A stretch of 64,000 nucleotides of DNA, taken from Bacillus sp. MM2020_4. GTDB taxonomy: Bacteria > Bacillota > Bacilli > Bacillales > Cytobacillaceae. Each line of letters starts with the position of its first letter. The first letter of the stretch is position 1. This document shows positions 1 to 7,766 of this stretch, piece after piece. A model generated the notes under the pieces. That model ran no database searches. It was given only the letters and a program-made list of their open reading frames with translations, and was not told the origin of the DNA. A program made the position numbers and the translations under genes. Location: NCBI RefSeq assembly GCF_011250555.1, contig NZ_JAANMZ010000021.1, positions 1 through 64,000 of the forward strand, in the 5' to 3' direction.

Positions 1-137
1 GATTAGTCTCTAAAAATATGTACTATGAATTAGGACTAATTATTGCAGCTGCATCAAGAAGAGGGATTGTATTGGAAAAGCCAAAGGATTTTGAACAACA
101 CATTGCCTACGAATTATTAATAGAATTAAGTAAATAG
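1..137 (+). CDS. 3' end of an unidentified gene (partial)
   Basis: An open frame runs from base 3 to a TAG at 135-137, giving the last 44 residues of a protein whose start lies outside the window. The piece begins LVSKNMYYELG and ends IELSK. It is followed within 60 bases by a hairpin that could terminate it. The fragment is too short to assign to a family. Confidence 0.5.
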   Translation, partial: LVSKNMYYELGLIIAAASRRGIVLEKPKDFEQHIAYELLIELSK

Positions 138-193
138 AATTCCTCCGTGATTGAATAAATAGTTCATCATTAAGATCTTAAATAAAACCACAA

Positions 194-223
194 GAAAGCC
201 GCTGATATAAATCAGTGGCTTTC
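194..223. terminator. bidirectional terminator hairpin
   Basis: A 13-bp stem (194-206 with 211-223, one mismatch) with a 4-base loop lies between the gene ending at 137 on + and the acetyltransferase ending at 259 on -. A-rich sequence on its left gives a U-rich tail for the minus-strand transcript. Confidence 0.7.
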
Positions 224-258
224 TTCATTTCGTTCAAGTACGGCTATTTTTTCAAAAT

Positions 259-696
259 TTATATGGAAAAATAATAGAAATAATGAGATTCCCTAATGAA
301 GCCGATTTTTTCATAAAGCCTTTGGGCTGTCGTATTATCCTCAGCAGTTTCAAGAAAAAGTCCCTTCGCCCCAGTTTCTTTCGCAAAATCTATTGCCATT
401 TTCATCAAGGATTCGCCCACACCCCTTCCGCGGGCGATTTCCTTCACATATAAATCATTTAATACCCATGACCGCTGCATACTTACACTTGAAAACGAAG
501 GATAAAGCTGTACAAAACCAAGCGGATTAGATTCTTCAAGTGCGATAAAAGCAACAGACTCTTCGTTAAGAATTCTCTCCTGCAAAAACTTTCTTACCCC
601 CTCCATATCGGATTTTTGTTCATAAAACTGCCTGTACAAATCAAATAGCTCTGTTAAAGCATCAAGCTCATTTAATGTGGCCTTTTGAATATACAT
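259..696 (-). CDS. GNAT family N-acetyltransferase
   Basis: A 145-residue single-domain GNAT protein that should transfer an acetyl group from acetyl-CoA to an amine; the substrate cannot be told from sequence. The acetyl-CoA-binding motif A is visible as RGRGVGES near residues 89-96, preceded by the strand NDLYVKE. The motif-B-like end ...AQRLYEKIGF near residues 125-134 is typical of the family. The start at 696 has GGGAGA eight bases upstream. It is a single gene with its own terminator at 194-223. Similar small GNATs modify antibiotics, amino acids or protein N-termini. Confidence 0.85.
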   Translation of the reverse strand: MYIQKATLNELDALTELFDLYRQFYEQKSDMEGVRKFLQERILNEESVAFIALEESNPLGFVQLYPSFSSVSMQRSWVLNDLYVKEIARGRGVGESLMKMAIDFAKETGAKGLFLETAEDNTTAQRLYEKIGFIRESHYFYYFSI

Positions 697-854
697 GTTT
701 ATTTCTCCCTTTTTTATAGTTTACAAGAAGGATTTTCCCCTCGTATTTGTTGCTCGTATCACTGAATCCACCGCGGCACGGTTGTATCTTTATTTACTAT
801 TCTGCATGTTTCGTTGTATTCCTTTAAGATTTGTGTTGGTTTTGTGGGCATGCG

Positions 855-882
855 AAAAAGCCTTGAAAGATCAAGGCTTTTT
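855..882 (-). terminator. terminator of the Gly-rich gene
   Basis: A 12-bp perfect stem (855-866 with 871-882) with a 4-base loop, with A/T tracts on both sides, about 80 bases downstream of the gene ending at 963 on -. Confidence 0.75.
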
Positions 883-962
883 CTGTTAATAGATGTGGCA
901 TACCCAATTAGGTTTATTTATTCTTATTCGTAATTGCTTTTCAATGTTGAAGTTGTCTTCAA

Positions 963-1391
963 TTAAAGATTGGTGGGGGTTCCACCCATGTGACCTGGGA
1001 ACATGCCACCCATGCCGCCATATCCATCATGGCTCGGGAATCCACCCATGCCGCCATGACCAGGGTATCCACCCCAGCCGCCTTGTCCACCATGCCATCC
1101 ATGACCAGGATATCCACCCCCATAGCCGCCATGCCATCCATGACCAGGGTATCCACCCCCATAGCCGCCATGCCATCCATGACCAGGGTATCCACCCCCA
1201 TAGCCGTCATGCCATCCATGACCAGGGTATCCACCCCCATAGCCGTCATGCCATCCATGACCAGGATATCCTCCCATACCCGGGTATCCGACTCCCATAC
1301 CCGTGCCGCTAAATCCACCCATTCCAGGGAATCCTCCGCCCATGCCGCCAAAACCACCCATGCCTGTATTAAATTGTCTCAAATCGTTCAT
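963..1391 (-). CDS. Gly/His/Tyr-rich tandem-repeat protein, possibly spore or surface associated
   Basis: A 142-residue low-complexity protein made almost only of Gly with Tyr, Pro, His, Trp and Met. Its middle is five near-identical 13-residue units of the type GGGYPGHGWHDGY. It has no signal peptide and no membrane segment. The start at 1391 has AAAGGAGA nine bases upstream. Three other long open frames cover the same DNA, but only this one has a ribosome site and a composition that makes sense as a protein. Upstream on the same strand, 1424-1432 reads CATAGTCTA, which matches a sigma-K type -10 (CATANNNTA), but I see no good -35. Comparable Gly/Tyr/His-rich proteins occur in Bacillus spore coats and exosporia, so a coat role is a guess. 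No enzyme function is expected. Confidence 0.65.
   Translation of the reverse strand: MNDLRQFNTGMGGFGGMGGGFPGMGGFSGTGMGVGYPGMGGYPGHGWHDGYGGGYPGHGWHDGYGGGYPGHGWHGGYGGGYPGHGWHGGYGGGYPGHGWHGGQGGWGGYPGHGGMGGFPSHDGYGGMGGMFPGHMGGTPTNL
1055..1281 (-). repeat. 39-bp tandem repeats inside the Gly-rich gene
   Basis: Near-perfect units of 39 bp start at 1100, 1139, 1178, 1217 and 1256, with a degenerate unit at about 1055. The period is a multiple of three, so copy-number change keeps the reading frame. Units differ by single bases that swap Gly and Asp (GGY or DGY). Confidence 0.9.
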
Positions 1392-1503
1392 TTGAGCATC
1401 TCTCCTTTATATAGGTTACAGTCTAGACTATGTTGAAATCGTGAAAAGGCATAGGCGGATGTCCTGTTTTTTCTTAACTATTTAGGCATGCATGACCAAA
1501 ATC

Positions 1504-2781
1504 TTAAACAAAACGGTTTGATAGTAATTCTTTCCGTCGATATATACTCATCACAATTCCAATTAAAAAGGAATTTAGCAATACTGGCATTAACCCATAG
1601 CTAATAAAAGGCAAGGATATCGAGGTTTGTGGAAAGACGCCAAGTGCCATTCCCACGTTACAAACCAGCTGAACCCCATAAAGTCCCACTGCACCAAACA
1701 AAAGAAGTTTGGCATAAGAATCATGAATTTTATTAGAGATAACAATAAATCTCACCATAATTAGGGTAAGGATAACAAATAAAGCAATTGCAAAAAGCCA
1801 GCCGTATGTATAGGTTAAACTCACAAAAACAAAATCCGTATGTGCTGATGGAATAAACTCTTTATTCCCATGGTTACCAAACCAACCGGCTTTTGACATT
1901 AATTCTTTCACTCGTAAAATCATATAACTTGCCCCACCCGAAGATTTCTCTGGGTTTATAAAGGCAAGAATTCTTCCTAGTTGATAACTCTTAAGACGTT
2001 CTAAAGAAACCAACCCCATAATCAAGAATAAACAGAAGGTTATTCCCCCAATAACCATCATTTTTTTTCTGCTAAATTTACTCCACCAAAACATTCCCAT
2101 GACCATAACAGTATACATAAAGGGAATTGTAATATTTGACACTGCTAATAATAAGAGCAATGGGATGAAAAACAATATAAAAAATTGCCAAATCTTAAGC
2201 CGCTCGTTACTAAAAAATGAAGCCCAACCAAGGAAAAATAAGGGCAATACCATTGAGCTTTCTAAGGTAATAATTGACGGGATTCTAAGTAGCGGTACCC
2301 CATTAATCATGGTATTAGAAAGAAATCTGATGATAAGTAAAAAGAGAACGCCTAAAGTGTAAAACATCCACCCTCGTGTTTTCCATGCTCGAAAATCGAT
2401 TAACATGATTCCTATAGCTGCAGAAGCACCTAGTAAAACAGTAACGCTTTTCATAAAAGCAAAATGTGTCGTATCCTCCAAGTATCCAAGTGAAGCTAAC
2501 GGTAAAAATCCAAGTCCCAATGTTGTCACCAATAGAATGATCATAAACCAATCTACCTTGGGCTTGTGCAGCCTATTCATCTGTTTACCTAATTTGCTCG
2601 GGCTACCCATTTGTTCAATGGCTTTTTCCTCAGCCTCTGTTTCCGGTAACCCCATCTCTATTAATAAATTTTTGGCTTCCTGGATATGAAAACCTAATTC
2701 AGTGGCTACAACATTCTTGGCTTCCTTCGATTTAATTTGTTCTGTTACCTCTTTCAAAAAAATAAACTTCTTATTTGCCAC
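1504..2781 (-). CDS. FtsW/RodA/SpoVE-family membrane protein with N-terminal HAAS-like domain
   Basis: About 425 residues. Residues 1-75 form a soluble helical segment (EAKNVVATELGFHIQEAKN... then MGSPSKLGKQMN) like the HAAS / permease-prefix domain that accompanies PadR regulators. The rest has about ten membrane segments and SEDS features: RILAFINPE, then HTDF with the Asp that is essential in SEDS glycan polymerases, and PFISYG near the end. The usual PE before HTDF is PS here, and the EE.G after it is YTYG. I take a GTG start at 2781 because GGAGGGGTGA lies just upstream and the longer frame overlaps padR. It is the last gene of a sigma-PadR-FtsW operon, so it is probably a conditionally expressed peptidoglycan polymerase or a SEDS-derived sensor, not the division FtsW. 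Confidence 0.8.
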   Translation of the reverse strand: MANKKFIFLKEVTEQIKSKEAKNVVATELGFHIQEAKNLLIEMGLPETEAEEKAIEQMGSPSKLGKQMNRLHKPKVDWFMIILLVTTLGLGFLPLASLGYLEDTTHFAFMKSVTVLLGASAAIGIMLIDFRAWKTRGWMFYTLGVLFLLIIRFLSNTMINGVPLLRIPSIITLESSMVLPLFFLGWASFFSNERLKIWQFFILFFIPLLLLLAVSNITIPFMYTVMVMGMFWWSKFSRKKMMVIGGITFCLFLIMGLVSLERLKSYQLGRILAFINPEKSSGGASYMILRVKELMSKAGWFGNHGNKEFIPSAHTDFVFVSLTYTYGWLFAIALFVILTLIMVRFIVISNKIHDSYAKLLLFGAVGLYGVQLVCNVGMALGVFPQTSISLPFISYGLMPVLLNSFLIGIVMSIYRRKELLSNRFV

Positions 2782-2788
2782 GTCCGTC

Positions 2789-3196
2789 TCACCCCTCCAG
2801 CAGTTCATGTAAAACAAACCCTTTTTTCGTTTGATTCTTACCCGCTTTTTGCAAGATTTTTTTCCCTTTATTAGTTAACTGGTAATATTTCGCCTTAGAT
2901 CTTTGCCACGTCGCTTGAATCCATTGATTCTGCTCTAAACGGTGGAGCAGAATGTAGAGAGATCCTTCGTTATCCTCGAATTTCCTGATGCCTCTACCCC
3001 GTAAAAGTTTTACTAATTCAAAACCCGTTCTTTCGTTGACAAGTAGCTGCAGGACAGCAAATAGAACATCCTCTTCTTTTTCTTCCTGCTGTTTGATTTT
3101 TTCACGAATGTCTTTTCGATGCTTTTCGGTAAAATTCAACTGTGAAAAGGTAGTTCGATTCATTGATTTTCTTAAATTCTTTAAACGATCCTCCAT
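2789..3196 (-). CDS. PadR family transcriptional regulator
   Basis: A 135-residue winged-helix regulator. The PadR core spans roughly residues 40-125: VLFAVLQLL, RTGFELVKLL, the Glu-Gly-Ser-Leu-Tyr turn (EGSLYILLHRLE) and the wing KYYQLTNKGKK. It has about 35 extra charged residues at the N-terminus. The start at 3196 lies three bases after the sigma-factor stop, with GGAGG inside the end of the sigma gene. It ends eight bases before the GTG of the FtsW-like gene, so the three genes are translationally linked. PadR proteins commonly repress adjacent membrane-protein genes, and HAAS-domain proteins are their usual partners. Confidence 0.88.
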   Translation of the reverse strand: MEDRLKNLRKSMNRTTFSQLNFTEKHRKDIREKIKQQEEKEEDVLFAVLQLLVNERTGFELVKLLRGRGIRKFEDNEGSLYILLHRLEQNQWIQATWQRSKAKYYQLTNKGKKILQKAGKNQTKKGFVLHELLEG

Positions 3197-3199
3197 GTT

Positions 3200-3733
3200 C
3201 TATGCCTCCAATCGTTCTTTCATAAGTTCTTTCGCCCGTTTTAATCTTGTTTTCACTGTGTTTTCTACCGTATTTGTAACAGCTGCGATTTCTTTAATCG
3301 GCAATTCCTCATAATAAAAGAGATATATCACCTCTCGATATTTAATCGGCAGTGTCATAACCGCAGAAATTAATTCATCATCCTCTTCTTTCTGAATGAC
3401 GACCTGCTCGACCATTTCCTTTTTCGTTTGACTGTTTGTCGGTTCTTCGTCTGTCGTGACGACGTTCCGAGTATACCAGCTCTTCAGGTAGTCCTTGCAA
3501 TGATTGATGGCAATGCGCCATAGCCATGTCCGCAGCTTCGATTTACCGCTATATTTATGAAGTGAATTGTAACATTTAATAAAAATATCCTGGGTTAGGT
3601 CTTCAGCTAGCCCTTTATTTTTCACATATGAATAAACAAGTTGTAAGATGTCCTGCCCATATCTAGTCATAATTTCATCTATTAGGGTTTCTTTATCTTC
3701 TGTTTCAATTACTTCCGCTGTCAATTCCTCCAC
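3200..3733 (-). CDS. ECF-type RNA polymerase sigma factor
   Basis: About 177 residues with the two ECF domains: region 2 (DLTQDIFIKCYNSL then LRTWLWRIAINHCKDYL, roughly 44-83) and region 4 (LPIKYREVIYLFYYEEL.IKEIA then NTVKTRLKRAKE, roughly 125-175). I choose the GTG at 3733, preceded by GGGAGGG, over an upstream ATG that would add 32 hydrophobic residues. No anti-sigma factor gene follows; instead a PadR regulator and a HAAS-FtsW protein are co-transcribed. ECF factors usually answer envelope stress, so the operon may be an envelope-stress regulon core. The membrane partner might serve as the signal input in place of a classical anti-sigma factor (inference). Confidence 0.88.
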   Translation of the reverse strand: MEELTAEVIETEDKETLIDEIMTRYGQDILQLVYSYVKNKGLAEDLTQDIFIKCYNSLHKYSGKSKLRTWLWRIAINHCKDYLKSWYTRNVVTTDEEPTNSQTKKEMVEQVVIQKEEDDELISAVMTLPIKYREVIYLFYYEELPIKEIAAVTNTVENTVKTRLKRAKELMKERLEA

Positions 3734-3793
3734 TTTTGTCCCTCCCTTGATACATCTTAGACGACACATTCCTTTAGAAAGTTTTAAAAAAAC

Positions 3794-3848
3794 AAAAAAA
3801 GGATAGATAGAGCAGAAAAAAACTGCCACTATCTATCCTTTTTTGTTT
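3794..3848 (-). terminator. terminator of the SET-domain gene
   Basis: A long hairpin, AAAAAAGGATAGATAG pairing with CTATCTATCCTTTTTT, overlaps the end of the gene at 3847. It has a T-rich tail on the minus strand. Confidence 0.8.
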
Positions 3849-4248
3849 ACTCATCTTCAGAAGCACTTTTTTCATCCTTATGGAACCAAAGGGGTTCTTG
3901 GTCGTCCTCGTCACCATTATAGTTGATGAGGATTTCTTCACCCGCTTTAATATCCTTGTATGCATAGAAGTCAAACGTGTGATTTGGAAAATTTATTTCA
4001 TAGGTTGCATTGGGTTCATACGAATGGTTAAACAACATCCCATATCCTAAAACAAACGCAGTGTGGTTTACCCCATACTCAAATGCATAATCAGCAAGCA
4101 AGGTTTTTTCAATGTGAACATGCTCCTCATTTGGGTAAGGAATTACGGGTGCCGCATGAATCAGCTTCCCTTTTGCAATATCCTCTGTTGCAAATACACC
4201 TCTATTTAATTCGCCATCGCTTAGCTTTGAAGTTTTTATTTCAATCAT
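3847..4248 (-). CDS. SET domain-containing protein (putative protein-lysine methyltransferase)
   Basis: About 133 residues, essentially a bare SET domain. The hallmarks are NRGVFATEDI near the N-terminus, the NHSYEPNATY knot motif (NHSCxPN-like, with Tyr in place of Cys), and AGEEILINYNGD with the catalytic-region Tyr. It would use S-adenosylmethionine to methylate lysine. Short SET proteins are common in Bacillus; the physiological target is not established here. The acidic tail is DEKSASEDE. The ATG at 4248 has AGGTGA at good spacing; GTG 4257 and ATG 4254 lie inside that site and are less likely. It is monocistronic, with its own terminator. Confidence 0.8.
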   Translation of the reverse strand: MIEIKTSKLSDGELNRGVFATEDIAKGKLIHAAPVIPYPNEEHVHIEKTLLADYAFEYGVNHTAFVLGYGMLFNHSYEPNATYEINFPNHTFDFYAYKDIKAGEEILINYNGDEDDQEPLWFHKDEKSASEDE

Positions 4249-4406
4249 ATTCATCACCTATAAAGTTCTTTCCAATGAAGTTTTTATCATACTTAAGCTT
4301 GCCATTATATTGGGAAGAATGCAATTGTTTTTTATTCTGTCCAAGTGGTTATATTTTCCGAAATCCATCATAAAATGGAATATACGTTCGTAGGGAGGCG
4401 AGGATA

Positions 4407-4811
4407 TTGTTTAGTAACAATGATTCCTTGATTACAGGTGAGATGTTAGTCAGGCATTACGAGCTGAATAAACAGAAAAAAGAAATGGAACTGGAAATGA
4501 ATCAATTAAAGGATGCCTTTCAAACCTATTTTAATAATCTTGTCGGATCCAATCATAAAGCCGAAATCACCATCAGTGGTTTCAAGCTGCAAAGGCAGAT
4601 TCGAAAGACAGAAAAGTACAATGAGGATGAAACGATAAAAAGATTAGAAGAATTACAGATGAATGAACTTATACAAGTTGTAAAAAAGCCGGATGATGGA
4701 AAAATTAAAGCAGCACTAAATTTAGGATTTCTTCAACCTAATCATTTGGAAGGCTGTGTGGTCACAAGTTATACTCAAGCTATTTCTGTTAAGCCGATTA
4801 CACCAAGATAA
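4407..4811 (+). CDS. hypothetical coiled-coil protein
   Basis: A 134-residue soluble protein I do not recognise. Residues 15-45 (HYELNKQKKEMELEMNQLKD...) look like a coiled coil. The remainder is mixed alpha/beta and ends SYTQAISVKPITPR. The start is TTG at 4407 with GGGAGG eight bases upstream; no ATG is available nearby. It stands alone between divergently and convergently oriented genes and has its own terminator. The N-terminal helix followed by a small globular part suggests a phage-type or DNA-associated accessory protein, but nothing supports a function. Confidence 0.7.
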   Translation: MFSNNDSLITGEMLVRHYELNKQKKEMELEMNQLKDAFQTYFNNLVGSNHKAEITISGFKLQRQIRKTEKYNEDETIKRLEELQMNELIQVVKKPDDGKIKAALNLGFLQPNHLEGCVVTSYTQAISVKPITPR

Positions 4812-4818
4812 GGTTAAA

Positions 4819-4847
4819 AACCCACGCCTATAAAAGGGACGTGGGTT
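4819..4847 (+). terminator. terminator after the coiled-coil gene
   Basis: The stem AACCCACG / CGTGGGTT (4819-4826 with 4840-4847) is followed by a moderately T-rich stretch and sits just after the gene ending at 4811. Confidence 0.75.
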
Positions 4848-4935
4848 CAATTTATTTGATTATTTTTCTCAGCATATAACAAGCTCCGTCCTTAGCAAAA
4901 TATAAAAATTCACCGTTATTCACAACCATTGTTAT

Positions 4936-5448
4936 TTACACTTCAAGTTGCTGGCTGTCTTTTAATAGGGCTTCGTCTTCCCATCCTTTGCACACATCAA
5001 CCCACGCTACGGCAGAAGAAAATTGAAGAATTTCATCCTTTGATAACTCAATGGCAGAGTTCGTGCTGCCACAGGCCGGGAATAGGGTCTCGAATCGTTG
5101 CATCGATATATCAAGGAAAACGTCAATTTCGTTTTTCAAACCGAATGGGCAAACCCCGCCGATGGCATGTCCTGTTTGCTCAAGCACTTCATCTGGTGTG
5201 AGCATTCGCGGTTTGAATCCAAATTTTTGCCGAAACTTTTTATTATCGACCTTGGCATCACCAGCAGCAACAATTAGGATGGCTTTTTCCTCATTCCCAC
5301 GAAAGGATAATGTTTTGGCGATTCGTGCTGGGATTACCCCAATCGTTTCCGCGGCTTGATCAACAGTAGCACTTGATGTTTCAAATTCCATGATATCCAT
5401 TTCACGATTCCATTGTTTAAAATAGGTTTTAACGCTTTCTACTGACAC
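4936..5448 (-). CDS. YbaK/EbsC-family aminoacyl-tRNA deacylase
   Basis: About 170 residues of the YbaK/ProX fold, proteins that hydrolyse mischarged aminoacyl-tRNAs (Cys-tRNAPro in YbaK). Visible family features are AARIAKTL-like PARIAKTLSF, the VDNKKFRQKFG helix, HAIGGVCPFGL and the late ACGSTNSAIELS segment. I choose the GTG at 5448 (VSVESVKTYF) because GGAGAGG lies nine bases upstream and family members start at this point; upstream ATGs at 5457 and 5466 are possible. It is monocistronic. The deacylase specificity cannot be read from sequence alone. Confidence 0.85.
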   Translation of the reverse strand: MSVESVKTYFKQWNREMDIMEFETSSATVDQAAETIGVIPARIAKTLSFRGNEEKAILIVAAGDAKVDNKKFRQKFGFKPRMLTPDEVLEQTGHAIGGVCPFGLKNEIDVFLDISMQRFETLFPACGSTNSAIELSKDEILQFSSAVAWVDVCKGWEDEALLKDSQQLEV

Positions 5449-5699
5449 CTTTTTCATCCTCTCCATATGTATTATCTTGTATAATAGCATACGTTAAAGT
5501 ATTAAAGCGAAAATACGTCTTGGAATGAATCCCTAATGAATAAATTTCCTAAAAATTGATTGCTACATGTTGCTATCAGTGAAATATCAGGATGATAATA
5601 ATAAGATATATAGAAGCTTGCAAAAGGATATCGATATCTTGCTCCCGTCATTACTACTAAAAATAGAGATAATGGAAATTTGAACGTTTTTTTCAATCC

Positions 5700-5714
5700 T
5701 TCTTTCTGAAAAGT
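5700..5714 (+). promoter_or_regulatory. possible CodY-like box before the EamA gene
   Basis: TTCTTTCTGAAAAGT matches 11 of 15 positions of the CodY consensus AATTTTCWGAAAATT. It lies just upstream of two overlapping TATAAT-like hexamers before the gene at 5779. The 300 bases before it hold nothing else I recognise except a short palindrome, AGATATCGATATCT-like, near 5630. Confidence 0.25.
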
Positions 5715-5778
5715 GATATAATTTTTGTTATAATTATAGATTAATAGTCTGAATGGCTTTCGTTTTGGGAGGGGAAAC

Positions 5779-6750
5779 ATGAATTCACACAGTGCAGCAT
5801 TGCCCCACTCAAGGGCGAAGGGAATTGTCTTAGTGCTCATTGCCGCAACCTTTTGGGGAGTATCCGGCACCGTTGCTCAGTACCTATTTCATCAGCAAGG
5901 TTTCAGCACCAACTGGCTTGTGGTGACACGGCTTATTTTTTCAGGAATTGGCTTATTACTGTTTTCACAAACTGTGGGGAAACAATCTATTTGGAGTGTA
6001 TGGAAAAATAAACAGGATGTTGGCCGTCTGATTATTTTTGGAATCATTGGTATGTTCGGCGTTCAATACACCTATTTTGCTGCAATCGAGCATGGAAATG
6101 CGGCAACAGCAACCGTCTTGCAGTATTTGGCGCCAGTGATTATTGCCAGCTATTTATTTCTACGAGCAAAGTCATTACCAGGAAAACAAGAAGTGTTGGC
6201 GATTATTCTCGCACTTTTGGGAACCTTTCTTTTAGTAACGAAAGGAAGTGTTCATTCCCTGTCCATTACAGGAATGGCATTTTTCTGGGGGATTCTTTCC
6301 GCATTTGCCCTCGCATTTTACACGCTCTATCCGGGCGGCTTATTATCAAAATGGGGTTCATTGATGACGGTTGGCTGGGGGATGACCATTGGCGGCATCG
6401 GATTTAGTTTCATCCATCCTCCCTGGAAGTTCCAAGGTGATTGGAGTCTGACATCCTTCTTAGCGGTCGTGTTTGTGGTTATTTGTGGCACGTTGATTGC
6501 CTTCTTTTGCTATATGGAGAGTTTGAAATACATCAGTGCTTCTGATGCAAGTCTGCTTGCCTGTGTCGAGCCATTATCCGCGGCCTTTTTGGCCGTTGCT
6601 TGGCTCCATGTTTCCTTTGGTGCGGCTGAGTGGATTGGCTCTATTTTCATAATTGCCACGATATTTATTTTATCTATAGCAAAAAATAATAAAAAGCAAA
6701 CTGAAAATAAAGGGTTCGATTTCGGGGCAGGTAAAAAAAGTAGCAACTAA
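5779..6750 (+). CDS. EamA (DMT) family transporter
   Basis: A 323-residue protein with about ten membrane helices in two homologous EamA halves: roughly residues 15-145 (VLIAATFWGVSGTVAQYLF... VLQYLAPVII) and 160-300 (GILSAFALAFYTLYPG... LACVEPLSAAFLAVAWL). The repeated Pro-containing LAP / EPL helix ends are typical of drug/metabolite exporters, which often export amino acids or other metabolites. GGGAGGGG sits six bases before the ATG. It is monocistronic and ends inside a bidirectional terminator that it shares with the convergent YeeI-type gene. Confidence 0.88.
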   Translation: MNSHSAALPHSRAKGIVLVLIAATFWGVSGTVAQYLFHQQGFSTNWLVVTRLIFSGIGLLLFSQTVGKQSIWSVWKNKQDVGRLIIFGIIGMFGVQYTYFAAIEHGNAATATVLQYLAPVIIASYLFLRAKSLPGKQEVLAIILALLGTFLLVTKGSVHSLSITGMAFFWGILSAFALAFYTLYPGGLLSKWGSLMTVGWGMTIGGIGFSFIHPPWKFQGDWSLTSFLAVVFVVICGTLIAFFCYMESLKYISASDASLLACVEPLSAAFLAVAWLHVSFGAAEWIGSIFIIATIFILSIAKNNKKQTENKGFDFGAGKKSSN

Positions 6751-6773
6751 ATAATGTAGTTGCTACTTTTTTT
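6733..6773. terminator. bidirectional terminator between the EamA gene and the YebC-type gene
   Basis: The perfect stem AAAAAAAGTAGCAACTA / TAGTTGCTACTTTTTTT overlaps the last codons of the + gene and ends just before the stop of the - gene. T-runs occur on both strands. Confidence 0.85.
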
Positions 6774-6779
6774 GCTTTT

Positions 6780-7499
6780 TTATTCACCTAAATCCACATT
6801 GTGGTACACTTGCTGCACATCTTCTAATTCTTCTAATACATCAATCATTTTTTCAAATTTTGCTAGTCCATCTTCAGGAAGTGTAATTTCATTTTGAGGC
6901 AGCATAGTTAATTCGGCAACGGTAAAGTCCGTCATCCCTGCTTGCTTAAATGCTTCTTGCACGGCATGGAATTGGTCTGGCTCTGCATAGACAATCACCG
7001 AATCTTCTTCTTCTATAATGTCACGGACATCAACATCTGCTTCCATTAATAGCTCAAGAACATCATCTGCTGTTTTTCCTTCGACACCAATAACAGCAGT
7101 AGCATCAAACATATAGGCTACAGATCCGCTGACACCCATATTTCCGCCGTTTTTACCAAAAGCAGCACGAACATCGGATGCGGTACGGTTTACGTTATTC
7201 GTTAGTGCATCAACGATGACCATGGATCCATTTGGTCCAAAGCCCTCATAACGAAGCTCTGTATAGCTTTCTTCGGAACCACCTTTTGCTTTTTCAATCG
7301 CACGGTCAATAATGTGTCTTGGTACATTGTATGTTTTCGCACGTTCTAGAACAAATTTTAACGCTTGGTTGGACTCAGGATTCGGTTCACCCTGTCTCGC
7401 TGCAACATAAATTTCAACCCCAAATTTCGCATAAACACGACTTGTATTAGCATCCTTTGAAGCTTTCTTTTCTTTAATATTGTTCCACTTACGTCCCAT
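6780..7499 (-). CDS. yeeI: YebC/PmpR-family factor, YeeI type
   Basis: A 239-residue protein of the YebC family, colinear with Bacillus YeeI. It begins [20 protein letters not shown] and contains the family blocks [29 protein letters not shown] and [14 protein letters not shown]. YebC proteins have been described as transcription regulators and more recently as translation factors acting at proline stretches. Bacilli usually have two paralogues, YrbC and YeeI, and the opening residues fit YeeI. The ATG at 7499 has GAGAG upstream; two further in-frame starts add only three residues. It is monocistronic. Confidence 0.88.
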   Translation of the reverse strand: MGRKWNNIKEKKASKDANTSRVYAKFGVEIYVAARQGEPNPESNQALKFVLERAKTYNVPRHIIDRAIEKAKGGSEESYTELRYEGFGPNGSMVIVDALTNNVNRTASDVRAAFGKNGGNMGVSGSVAYMFDATAVIGVEGKTADDVLELLMEADVDVRDIIEEEDSVIVYAEPDQFHAVQEAFKQAGMTDFTVAELTMLPQNEITLPEDGLAKFEKMIDVLEELEDVQQVYHNVDLGE

Positions 7500-7727
7500 T
7501 ATGAACACTCTCTTTCCGCTTTGAATCTACACGAAATTATTATAAGAAAAAAACTGAATCTTTCATATTTTTTCAACATAACAATTTTGAGTTATGAATC
7601 ATCTAATTGTCAAACATCACTTTATCAAAATGATACTTTCATACACAGATAATATTATACATTAAATGTTTCATTTGTTAAGTATCCTAAAAACAAAAAA
7701 GTATAAGAAATGCCTCGATTTTCAAAA

Positions 7728-7763
7728 AAAAGGATCATTCCATGTTGTATGGATGATCCTTTC
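7728..7763 (-). terminator. terminator of ilvA
   Basis: The hairpin AAAGGATCATTCCA / TGGATGATCCTTT (one bulge) lies immediately after the ilvA stop, with a T-run on the minus strand. Confidence 0.8.
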
Positions 7764-7766
7764 GCA

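Noticed and set aside
1055-1281. CRISPR-like array of 39-bp repeats
   Set aside because: The units are contiguous with no unique spacers and are in frame within a coding gene.
893-1436. Several long open frames on both strands across the Gly-rich gene
   Set aside because: They arise because the 39-bp repeat is a multiple of three and stop-free in several frames. They lack ribosome sites and have unlikely compositions; only the frame 963-1391 (-) fits a gene.
5502-5870. 122-residue minus-strand frame before the EamA gene
   Set aside because: It overlaps the promoter region and the first codons of the EamA gene and lacks a ribosome site.
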